Origin: Bacteroidales bacterium
Lineage (GTDB): Bacteria > Bacteroidota > Bacteroidia > Bacteroidales > Muribaculaceae
Length of the DNA: 9,169 bases
Assembly: GCA_004557195.1 (NCBI GenBank)
Contig: SFER01000087.1
Span: 1 to 9,169 of the forward strand
Reading direction: 5' to 3'
The position numbers were made by a program, and so were the translations under genes. This document shows positions 1 through 6,028 of this stretch, piece after piece. The notes beneath the pieces were generated by a model. That model saw only the letters and a program-made list of their open reading frames with translations, had not been told where the DNA came from and did not search any database. Positions within the stretch are counted from its first letter, which is position 1; the number at the start of each line of letters is the position of its first letter.

Positions 1-305
1 TTAATATATCCGAAAAGAGAGTTATATTTTATATACTTTCTCAAATAATGAAAGCAGACAATATTTTAAATCCTGCTGAAATCACTTTTCTCGATAATAT
101 CTTTGAAAAATTTCAATTAGAAATAAACGAATTTGATCATATGGATGATTTGTCATTTGACGAGTTGTGCAAGGAGTATCGAATTCTTTCGCCTGAAACA
201 AAAAAATATGCCAATATGCTTTTTGTACGCATGGCAGAATGTGACGGATATGTGGATCCAAGGGAACTTGCGATAATTCAAAAATTGTCACAGTGTACCC
301 AATAA
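1..305 (+). CDS. TerB-like (tellurite-resistance TerB fold) protein, 5'-truncated by window edge
   Basis: The reading frame ends at 305. An ATG at 48 could start an 85-residue protein, but the same frame is open to the left edge (first full codon at base 3), and those 15 extra codons give a helix-like segment (SEKRVIFYILSQI) that runs smoothly into MKADNILNPAE. I therefore read it as the 3' part of a longer gene. Two similar acidic helix-loop-helix signatures are visible: KADNILNPAEI (bases 51-83) and AECDGYVDPREL (about bases 237-272). Paired motifs of the form ADG..xPxE are typical of the all-helical TerB/TerB-like fold, where acidic side chains bind metal in studied members. No signal peptide or membrane segment is seen, so it is probably cytoplasmic. 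The function of such stand-alone proteins in Bacteroidales is not established, and tellurite resistance should not be assumed. No neighbour suggests a role. The family call is moderately sure, the truncation fairly sure. Confidence 0.6.
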   Translation, partial: NISEKRVIFYILSQIMKADNILNPAEITFLDNIFEKFQLEINEFDHMDDLSFDELCKEYRILSPETKKYANMLFVRMAECDGYVDPRELAIIQKLSQCTQ

Positions 306-568
306 ACATAAAGTATTGTAATATGATGATTATCAAGATGTTTCCAAAGTAAATAACGAATTGAATAATGTATATTAATAGACATGATGACCATCTGCAT
401 TACAAACATTTGTTCGCGCAGGGAGCTGTCACGATAACAATGCAAAGATTTTAACGTTATAAGAATAAAGTTAATCGTAATATGAGCGGGAATAAAGTAA
501 AAGAAAATCCGAAATAGGGAATTTGAAGTTATTTTGCCAATCCTTATGATTGTTTCGTGGAATAGTTG
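306..568. other. AT-rich intergenic region, no supported gene
   Basis: This stretch is visibly richer in A+T than the rarA operon that follows. Short frames exist on the minus strand, the longest starting near 589, but that one overlaps both the 3' end of the TerB-like gene and the rarA promoter and has no recognisable motif. I see no convincing hairpin terminator after the TerB-like stop, no tRNA-like fold and no long repeat. It probably holds the 3' untranslated region of the left gene and sequence upstream of the rarA promoter. Confidence 0.5.
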
Positions 569-576
569 TATTTTTG
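569..576 (+). promoter_or_regulatory. Putative promoter -7 box of the rarA operon
   Basis: TATTTTTG matches the Bacteroidota -7 consensus TAnnTTTG exactly. Transcription would begin near 583 and leave a leader of about 18 nt before the ATG at 601. No good -33 TTTG lies 19-21 nt upstream; the nearest candidates (an ATTG at 549-552, a TTTG at 533-536) are too close or too far. The box lies inside the 5' extension that a TTG start at 550 would require, which supports the ATG at 601. Confidence 0.5.
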
Positions 577-600
577 TGGGAGAAACCAAGTTTTATTAGA

Positions 601-1890
601 ATGTATGAACCTCTTGCCGAGCGTATGCGACCGACTTCGCTCGATGATTATATTGGTCAGCAACATCTTGTGGGACCGGATGCCATCATCCGCCGCATGA
701 TTGAGAGCCGGAATGTGTCCTCTTTCATTCTGTGGGGACCTCCGGGGGTGGGAAAAACCACTCTCGCGAGGATTGTGGCGAGCCAAACCGATGTGCCTTT
801 CTACACCCTTTCGGCTGTAACGTCGGGGGTGAAGGAGGTGCGCGAGGTGCTCGACCGTTGCAAAAACGACGCAACAAGCATTTTTGCGAAAGGGCGCCCT
901 ATCCTGTTTATCGATGAAATCCACCGATTCAACAAGTCGCAACAAGACTCACTCCTCGGGGCTGTGGAGCGCGGCACTGTTACCCTTATCGGCGCCACCA
1001 CCGAGAACCCATCGTTTGAGGTGATTCGCCCTCTCCTTTCGAGGGCGCAGGTGTATGTGCTCAAGCCGCTCGAAGATGAGGACCTGCTGCAACTGCTCCA
1101 CCGCGCCATCTCCACCGACCGGGTGTTTAAGAGCATTGAAGTGAAAATCGAGAGCACCGAGGCGCTACTACGGTTTGCCGCCGGCGATGCCCGCAAACTC
1201 CTCAACATCCTCGACCTGCTGGTGCAGTCGGTGAAATCAACCGAGCCGCTTATCATCAACGACGAGATAGTAACAAGCCGCCTGCAAGAAAACCCGATGG
1301 CTTTTGACAAGAACGGCGAGATGCACTACGACATAATCTCGGCATTCATCAAGTCGATACGCGGAAGCGACCCCGACGCGGCGGTTTATTGGCTTGCGCG
1401 CCTCATAGCGGGTGGCGAAGACCCGAAATTCATCGCCAGGAGGCTTCTCATCCTCGCAAGCGAAGACATCGGACTTGCCAATCCCAACGCGATGCTCCTC
1501 GCCAACGCCACATTCGATGCAGTGAACAAAATCGGGTGGCCCGAAGGAAGAATACCGCTTGCCGAATGTGCCATTTACCTCGCCACCTCGCCGAAGAGCA
1601 ACTCGGCGTATATGGCAATCAACAACGCCCTCGGTTTTGTGGAGCGCACCGGCAACGCCCCTGTGCCGCTACATCTGCGCAATGCCCCCACCAAACTCAT
1701 GGACGACCTCGGATATGGCGAGGGATACAAATATGCCCACGACTATCCCGGCAACTTCGTCAGCCAGGAGTTTATGCCGGAGAATCTCGGGCACACACCC
1801 TTTTGGAATGCCGGCAACAACCCCTCGGAGGCAAAAATGCTCCAGCGACACCTCGCGCTGTGGGGCAACCGCGACGACAAGAAGAAATAA
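601..1890 (+). CDS. rarA: Replication-associated recombination protein A (RarA/MgsA AAA+ ATPase)
   Basis: Cytoplasmic AAA+ ATPase of the RarA/Mgs1/WRNIP1 family, related to clamp-loader subunits and RuvB, which acts at stalled replication forks together with SSB. The protein is 429 residues, a normal length. Motifs are intact: N-terminal PLAERMRPTSLDDYIGQ; Walker A GPPGVGKT at 46-53; Walker B ILFIDEIHRF at 101-110; sensor 1 GATTENPSF at 131-139; a likely arginine finger in LLSRAQ (R148); sensor 2 in AGDARKL (R198). The C-terminal half carries the family segment DIISAFIKSIRGSDPDAAVYW and ASEDIGLANP of the tetramerisation region. The frame extends upstream to a TTG at 550, but that adds 17 residues unlike the family and overlaps the promoter, so I chose the ATG at 601, where MYEPLAERMRP aligns with known starts. 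It is first in an operon, with the PAP2 gene 12 nt downstream. Nothing looks damaged. Confidence 0.96.
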   Translation: MYEPLAERMRPTSLDDYIGQQHLVGPDAIIRRMIESRNVSSFILWGPPGVGKTTLARIVASQTDVPFYTLSAVTSGVKEVREVLDRCKNDATSIFAKGRPILFIDEIHRFNKSQQDSLLGAVERGTVTLIGATTENPSFEVIRPLLSRAQVYVLKPLEDEDLLQLLHRAISTDRVFKSIEVKIESTEALLRFAAGDARKLLNILDLLVQSVKSTEPLIINDEIVTSRLQENPMAFDKNGEMHYDIISAFIKSIRGSDPDAAVYWLARLIAGGEDPKFIARRLLILASEDIGLANPNAMLLANATFDAVNKIGWPEGRIPLAECAIYLATSPKSNSAYMAINNALGFVERTGNAPVPLHLRNAPTKLMDDLGYGEGYKYAHDYPGNFVSQEFMPENLGHTPFWNAGNNPSEAKMLQRHLALWGNRDDKKK

Positions 1891-1902
1891 CACAAAATCG
1901 CT

Positions 1903-3105
1903 ATGCTTATCAAACGCTTAGCCACCATATTACTAATCATCGTCTTCGCAATTGAGGCTGCAAACGCTCGCGACATCGACTCCACGGCTGTTGCCACCCG
2001 CGACTGCTGCGAAGCGATAGCCGGAGTGCCACTCCTCGCCCTCGGTGTGGGGCTACACCTCGCCAACAACGGCTACCACAGCCGCATCGATGACGGAAAC
2101 ACGATAGCGCACAAATCCACGCTCGACAACATCGCGCAATATTCGCCCGGAGCACTTATGCTCGCACTCAAGGCGGCAGGCATCGAGAGCCGAAGCAGTT
2201 GGGGCAGGATGCTCACCGCCGACGCCTTCGCCGCGGCAATCTATCTGGGTGCGACAGAGAGCGTAAAACGCATCGCCAACACCCGCCGCCCTGACCAAAC
2301 CGACTGCCGCTCATTCCCCTCGGGACACTCGGCAATGGCATTTCTGTGCGCCACGATGCTGCACAAGGAATATGGCGGAGTGAGCCCATGGTACAGCCTC
2401 GGCGGATACACAGCCGCCACAGCCACAGCAATGGCACGGGTGCTCAACAACCGCCACTGGCAAGAAGATGTGCTCACCGGAGCCGCAATCGGTGTGATTT
2501 CGACACATCTCGGCTACCTGTTTTCCGACCTCATCTTCAAGCGCAGAGGATTGACCGTCTTCGACACATCGCTCGACGACGACCGCAACCCCTCCTATCT
2601 CGGTGCGAGCATGGGTGCAACATTCTCGCTCAACGACATCACCGCCGGAGGTGTGAAAATCGGCAACCGACGCGGTCTGCGCACAAGCATCGCCGGCTCA
2701 TACTACCTCTCGCGTCATTTCGGCATTGGCGGCAATCTGTCGGTCAACGCTTTCAACCTCTACAACGCCAACGACCCCACTCCGCAACCGAGCCGAAAGA
2801 GCCTCGCCAACTGGGGCGGCGGCATAGGACCCGATTTCACATGGCAACTTCTGCCACAACTCAACCTCGGAGCGCGAGCACACCTCAACTACTCCCGCTA
2901 CCCCACCACGACAATCGCCTCGCTCGGCACTCTCGGTGGAACCGGAGGAATAGGCACCAACATTGACCTCTCGCTTGCCATTATGCCCAACGAGACATTT
3001 TCGATGCGCATCGACACCGGTTACCTCCTTGCTCCGTCGCCTGTAAAAGGGGGCGACAATGCCCAATTCATCACTCTCGCCTTCTCAGGCGCAATCAATT
3101 TCTAA
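1903..3105 (+). CDS. Exported PAP2-family phosphatase with C-terminal beta-barrel-like domain
   Basis: 400 residues. A Sec signal peptide is evident: MLIKR, a hydrophobic core to about residue 18, and a likely signal peptidase I site after ANA (20-22). The PAP2 (type 2 phosphatidic acid phosphatase) domain lies at about 40-215 with all three catalytic motifs: KxxxxxxRP at 122-130, PSGH at 139-142, and RxxxxxHxxxD at R179, H185, D189. The usual serine before the motif-3 arginine is alanine here (A178), while the nucleophile H185 and D189 are kept. Such enzymes remove phosphate from lipid phosphates such as phosphatidic acid, undecaprenyl pyrophosphate or lipid A; the substrate cannot be read from sequence. 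Residues about 217-400 have alternating polar/apolar, glycine-rich strands (TSIAGSYYLS, NLGARAHLNYS, FSMRIDTGYLL) and end in phenylalanine (AFSGAINF), the usual C-terminus of an outer-membrane barrel. It therefore looks like a phosphatase tethered to or inserted in the outer membrane. Second gene of the rarA operon. Confidence 0.85.
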   Translation: MLIKRLATILLIIVFAIEAANARDIDSTAVATRDCCEAIAGVPLLALGVGLHLANNGYHSRIDDGNTIAHKSTLDNIAQYSPGALMLALKAAGIESRSSWGRMLTADAFAAAIYLGATESVKRIANTRRPDQTDCRSFPSGHSAMAFLCATMLHKEYGGVSPWYSLGGYTAATATAMARVLNNRHWQEDVLTGAAIGVISTHLGYLFSDLIFKRRGLTVFDTSLDDDRNPSYLGASMGATFSLNDITAGGVKIGNRRGLRTSIAGSYYLSRHFGIGGNLSVNAFNLYNANDPTPQPSRKSLANWGGGIGPDFTWQLLPQLNLGARAHLNYSRYPTTTIASLGTLGGTGGIGTNIDLSLAIMPNETFSMRIDTGYLLAPSPVKGGDNAQFITLAFSGAINF

Positions 3106-3117
3106 AACATCCCGATT

Positions 3118-3654
3118 ATGAAAAAGTGGAAAACCCTATCAAGTGAATATCTTCACCGACGCCCATGGCTCACAGTGCGCAAAGATGTGGTACAACTCCC
3201 CAACGGAGTGATTCACGATGAATACTATGTGCTCGAATACCCAACATGGGTGAATATAATCGCCCGCACACGCAACGGCAAATATGTGATGGTGGAGCAA
3301 TACCGCCACGGGCTCCATGAGATTTTCACCGAACTCGTGGCAGGGATAGCCGAGCCGGGAGAGGAACCAATCGAGGCGGCACGCCGCGAACTCCTTGAAG
3401 AGACCGGCTACGGCAATGGTGAATGGAGGCTCAACATGGTGATTTGCGCCAATCCCGGAAGCCAGAACAATCTCACCTACTCCTTCATTGCCGATGGCGT
3501 GGAAAAAATCTCGGAACAACACCTCGACACCACCGAAGATGTGGAAGTGAAACTTCTCGACGAATCGGAGGTTATCGACCTCATTTCGAGCGACAAAATG
3601 AAGCAAGCACTCATGGCGGCGCCATTGTGGAAATACTTTGCCACTCGAAAATAG
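3118..3654 (+). CDS. NUDIX hydrolase, ADP-ribose/nucleotide-sugar pyrophosphatase-like
   Basis: 178-residue cytoplasmic NUDIX hydrolase. The Nudix box GX5EX7REUXEEXGU is complete at residues 76-98 (G76, RELLEETGY at 90-98), supplying the Mg2+-binding glutamates. The sequence just before it, VEQYRHGLHEIFTELVAG (59-76), resembles the NudF/ADP-ribose pyrophosphatase branch, whose members split ADP-ribose or nucleotide sugars into a phosphosugar plus NMP, usually as dimers with swapped N-terminal strands. The exact substrate is not determined by the sequence. The gene starts 12 nt after the PAP2 stop and is the last of the rarA operon. Start MKKWKTLSSEYL fits the family. The 3' end is followed by a weak GGAA-GCAC-TTCC hairpin without a T tract, so where the operon terminates is unclear. 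Confidence 0.92.
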   Translation: MKKWKTLSSEYLHRRPWLTVRKDVVQLPNGVIHDEYYVLEYPTWVNIIARTRNGKYVMVEQYRHGLHEIFTELVAGIAEPGEEPIEAARRELLEETGYGNGEWRLNMVICANPGSQNNLTYSFIADGVEKISEQHLDTTEDVEVKLLDESEVIDLISSDKMKQALMAAPLWKYFATRK

Positions 3655-3725
3655 CCTCGGAAGCACTTCCAGGCGGTTGTTGAAAAGTTTCCGGAATACT
3701 CAACATCTATTTCATAAATAATATG

Positions 3726-3733
3726 TATATTTG
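3726..3733 (+). promoter_or_regulatory. Putative -7 box of trxA promoter
   Basis: TATATTTG followed by CATC is a perfect TAnnTTTG box. It lies in the 152-nt gap before trxA. Transcription would begin near 3740 and give an AT-rich leader of about 66 nt. I see no clear TTTG at the expected -33 distance. This indicates that thioredoxin is expressed independently of the rarA operon. Confidence 0.55.
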
Positions 3734-3806
3734 CATCGGAAAGCGAACCAAAAACTTTGCATTTCACTAAAGTGTTTAATATATAACATCTTAAAATATT
3801 TCAACT

Positions 3807-4121
3807 ATGGCTTTCAATTTTACAGACGAAAACACAAAAGAATTAATTGAGTCGGGACAACCGCTCGTAATCGACTTTTGGGCAACATGGTGCGGACCTT
3901 GTATGCGTCTCGCTCCCATTATCGACCAACTCGCAACCGAATATGAGGGAAAAGTGCTCATCGGTAAATACAATGTTGACGAGGAATCGGACATGAGCAC
4001 CGAATTTGGCATCCGCTCTATCCCCACCCTCCTTTTCTTCAAAGATGGCGAACTCAAAGGACAACTCATCGGAGGCTCATCGAAGAGCGAAGTTGAGGCA
4101 AAAATCAACGAACTCCTTTAA
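3807..4121 (+). CDS. trxA: Thioredoxin
   Basis: 104 residues, the normal size of a single-domain thioredoxin. The redox-active site DFWATWCGPC is present (WCGPC at 28-32), followed by the family's cis-proline in SIPT (P73) and the C-terminal GGSSKSEVEAKI helix. No signal peptide or lipobox, so it is cytoplasmic. It reduces disulfides in ribonucleotide reductase, peroxiredoxins and other targets, and is itself reduced by thioredoxin reductase, which is not in this window. The gene has its own upstream promoter and a strong downstream hairpin, so it appears to be a single-gene transcription unit. The ATG at 3807 gives the canonical short beta-strand start MAFNFTDEN. Confidence 0.95.
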   Translation: MAFNFTDENTKELIESGQPLVIDFWATWCGPCMRLAPIIDQLATEYEGKVLIGKYNVDEESDMSTEFGIRSIPTLLFFKDGELKGQLIGGSSKSEVEAKINELL

Positions 4122-4137
4122 TATCCGGAAAAAATAT

Positions 4138-4176
4138 GTTTCGCACACCGACGTCGGTCGGGTGCGAAACTTTTTT
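4138..4176 (+). terminator. Rho-independent terminator downstream of trxA
   Basis: GTTTCGCAC (4138-4146) pairs perfectly with GTGCGAAAC (4162-4170), and the arms enclose the perfect palindrome ACCGACGTCGGT (4147-4158), leaving CGG bulged on the 3' side. Six T residues follow at 4171-4176. This is a strong intrinsic terminator 16 nt after the trxA stop. It ends only 11 nt before the next ATG. Confidence 0.88.
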
Positions 4177-4187
4177 ATTATCGCACC

Positions 4188-4544
4188 ATGATAGATGAAA
4201 TTCGCTCATATTGCCTCGCCAAACCGGGCGTTGAGGAAACCTTCCCTTTCGATGATGTAACCCTTGTGTTCAAAGTGGGAGGCAAGATGTTTCTGATGCT
4301 GCCGCTCGACAACCCCGAGTTTGTGAGCGTGAAATGCGACCCCGACCGAGCCATAGACCTACGGGACGCCTATTGCGACATACTTCCGGCATGGCATATG
4401 AACAAGCGCCACTGGAACATGATGCGCATCCGCGGAGCCATCCCGCGCCACCTGTTTTTTGAACTGATAGACCACTCCTATTCCCTTGTTGTCGCCGCCC
4501 TGCCTCGCGCCATCCGCGAAAATATCCTGGCTTGCGACCGATAG
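4188..4544 (+). CDS. MmcQ/YjbR-family protein
   Basis: 118 residues, typical for the MmcQ/YjbR family. Recognisable features are the N-terminal EIRSYCLAKPGVEETFPF (4-21), the GGKMFLMLPL strand (31-40), SVKCDP (47-52) and the hallmark basic-aromatic patch PAWHMNKRHW (67-76). The fold is known as CyaY-like, resembling a double-wing DNA-binding domain, and the family is often labelled DNA-binding, but the biological role is unknown and the label should be treated with caution. No signal peptide. The gene begins 11 nt after the trxA terminator T run, so its mRNA either comes from terminator read-through or starts almost at the ATG. Its stop is one base from the stop of the convergent MerR gene. 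Confidence 0.88.
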   Translation: MIDEIRSYCLAKPGVEETFPFDDVTLVFKVGGKMFLMLPLDNPEFVSVKCDPDRAIDLRDAYCDILPAWHMNKRHWNMMRIRGAIPRHLFFELIDHSYSLVVAALPRAIRENILACDR

Positions 4545-4545
4545 G

Positions 4546-4905
4546 CTATAATTTCATTTTGTCGATACTCTCAATCATCCCCGCGAGAGTGTTTCGGATT
4601 GTCGCAAGACGGTCGAGCACCTCGACGCGCTGCGACACATTATTGCGATTTACACGAATCTGCTCTTGCGCTGCATCGAGCCTAAGTCCTTTCTCTTTCA
4701 CAAGAAAGTAAATCATGCGAATCGTCTCAATGTCTTTCACGGTATAATAACGAGTGCCGCGAGCGTTTCGACGTGGCTTCACCACAGTGAATTGTTTCTC
4801 CCAAAAACGTAGAGTGCTCACAGGCAAACCGAGAATTTCGGCTACATCGCCTATCTTGTAGTAGCGTTTGCTAAAGTCGTTGGCATAAATTTCTTCAAGT
4901 TCCAT
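4546..4905 (-). CDS. MerR-family transcriptional regulator (short, no effector domain)
   Basis: 119 residues. A winged helix-turn-helix of the MerR type occupies the N-terminus: YYKIGDVAEILGLPVSTLRFWEK (15-37), then the wing ARGTRYYTVKDIETI (48-62) and the linking helices to about 85. Residues 86-119 look like a dimerisation coiled coil (QRVEVLDRLATIRNTLAGMIESI). There is no cysteine-based metal site and no larger ligand-binding domain, so it is a minimal MerR with unknown signal. It follows the M23 peptidase gene by 12 nt on the same strand and is probably co-transcribed with it. MerR dimers usually bind spaced -35/-10 regions, so the divergent M23/alaS intergenic region is a possible target, but this is inference. 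The start MELEEIYANDFSKRYYKIG is the only ATG before the HTH. Confidence 0.9.
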   Translation of the reverse strand: MELEEIYANDFSKRYYKIGDVAEILGLPVSTLRFWEKQFTVVKPRRNARGTRYYTVKDIETIRMIYFLVKEKGLRLDAAQEQIRVNRNNVSQRVEVLDRLATIRNTLAGMIESIDKMKL

Positions 4906-4917
4906 TGTGGTAAAAGA

Positions 4918-5889
4918 TTAGTCCATAACATGACCGGCATTGTCTGCCTCACGCACCAGCGCGTCATATTCATCGGGGGTTATATCGAGATAGTAGTAGT
5001 TGATGGGGTTCTGGGGCGCGCCCTTGAATCGCACCTCATAGTGCAGGTGGGCACCGGTTGATTTTCCGGTGTTTCCGGTCTCAGCAATCTTGTCGCCACG
5101 CTTCACTGTGGCACCTTTGGTTACAAGCATTTTGCTGAGGTGGGCATATCGGGTGGTGTAGTTGTAGCCATGAGAGATAACCACCATGTTGCCATAACCG
5201 CTGTTCCATCCCGCCTCAATTACAGTGCCATTGCCGGTAGCATACACCGGGGTGCCGATATCGCAAGCAAAATCGAGCCCCTCATGGAATTTCGAGATGC
5301 CATACACCGGGTCGCGGCGATAGCCATATCCCGAAGCCATCTGCTTCATCGCTTTCTCGGGAATCGGGCGGATGGCGGGGATGTGCAGAATCTTCTCATC
5401 CTGACTTCGGGCAAGTGTAACGAGTTCGTTGAACGACATGCTCTGCACATAAATCTGTTTCTCGAGCAAATCCATTTTCTTAGTGAGGAAAATGATGAGG
5501 TCGGCATCGGTGAGGCTTCGCAACTCGTTGTATCTCGCCTCATTTTCAAGCCCGGCATATCGAGCGGCGGTGCCGATGGGCTCGGCTTGCATCATCACGC
5601 GATAGAAATTGTCGTCGCGGCGGCTCAAATCCTCCATCACTGCAATCGAGCGGTCGAGGCGGTCGGAAAGCAACTTGTATCGAGTGAGCAACTCCTTGTT
5701 TTCGAGCTTTAGTTCTTTCTCGCGAGGGAAGTCAATCCAGTAATACACAACAATAAAGATGAAAATACCGATAGCAATACCCACGGCAAAATGGCGCAAC
5801 ACCACCATGGCGCGTTCCTTGGCTGTGGGATACACGCGCTCATACAATTCGGTGGTTTCGTTGTATCTATAGAAAATTTTTTTGCCCAT
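4918..5889 (-). CDS. Membrane-anchored M23-family metallopeptidase (LytM/peptidoglycan endopeptidase)
   Basis: 323 residues from the ATG at 5889. Short cytoplasmic N-terminus, one membrane helix at about 34-51 (VGIAIGIFIFIVVYYW), a coiled-coil-prone region at about 56-90, then the C-terminal M23 domain at about 185-300. The zinc ligands of LytM-type enzymes are present: H202 and D206 in HEGLD, and H283 in HLH (281-283); H250 (RYAHL) and H281 are the catalytic histidines. An active peptidoglycan-crosslink hydrolase is therefore expected, facing the periplasm, with the coiled coil possibly serving as an activator or partner contact. The frame continues to a TTG at 5919, but that codon lies inside the predicted -7 box, so I prefer 5889. 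First gene of a two-gene operon with the MerR regulator, divergent from alaS. Confidence 0.92.
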   Translation of the reverse strand: MGKKIFYRYNETTELYERVYPTAKERAMVVLRHFAVGIAIGIFIFIVVYYWIDFPREKELKLENKELLTRYKLLSDRLDRSIAVMEDLSRRDDNFYRVMMQAEPIGTAARYAGLENEARYNELRSLTDADLIIFLTKKMDLLEKQIYVQSMSFNELVTLARSQDEKILHIPAIRPIPEKAMKQMASGYGYRRDPVYGISKFHEGLDFACDIGTPVYATGNGTVIEAGWNSGYGNMVVISHGYNYTTRYAHLSKMLVTKGATVKRGDKIAETGNTGKSTGAHLHYEVRFKGAPQNPINYYYLDITPDEYDALVREADNAGHVMD

Positions 5890-5916
5890 ATTGCACGAGT
5901 AATCAACTTTATTTTG

Positions 5917-5924
5917 CAAAAATA
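5917..5924 (-). promoter_or_regulatory. Putative -7 box for the M23-MerR operon
   Basis: On the minus strand the sequence reads TATTTTTG followed by CA, a perfect TAnnTTTG box. Transcription would start near 5910 and leave a leader of about 20 nt before the ATG at 5889. No clear -33 TTTG is seen. It lies in the 139-nt region shared with the divergent alaS promoter. Confidence 0.5.
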
Positions 5925-5979
5925 ATAATAATCAATTAATTTTGTAAATTATTTTGGAGATAAAGTTAAACCGATGCTT

Positions 5980-5987
5980 TATATTCG
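5980..5987 (+). promoter_or_regulatory. Putative -7 box for alaS
   Basis: TATATTCG followed by CATC matches TAnnTTTG with one mismatch. A TTTG at 5953-5956 could be the -33 element, although the 23-nt spacing is slightly long. Transcription would begin near 5994 and give an AT-rich leader of about 35 nt. No T-box-like or long structured leader precedes the gene. Confidence 0.4.
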
Positions 5988-6028
5988 CATCACAAACAAG
6001 TAGTAAATATTAATCTACATATAAATTT

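Noticed and set aside
278..589. Minus-strand frame of 103 codons, hydrophobic, in the gap before rarA
   Set aside because: It overlaps the 3' end of the TerB-like gene and the rarA promoter, sits in AT-rich DNA where hydrophobic frames arise by chance, and has no recognisable motif or good start context.
2053..2508. Several minus-strand frames opposite the PAP2 gene, rich in Cys, Arg and Gly
   Set aside because: They are antisense shadows of a well-supported gene, with compositions unlike real proteins and no family motifs.
3655..3676. Possible terminator after the NUDIX gene (CCT-c-GGAA-GCAC-TTCC-AGG hairpin)
   Set aside because: The stem is short and interrupted by a bulge, and no T tract follows, so it does not meet the pattern of an intrinsic terminator.
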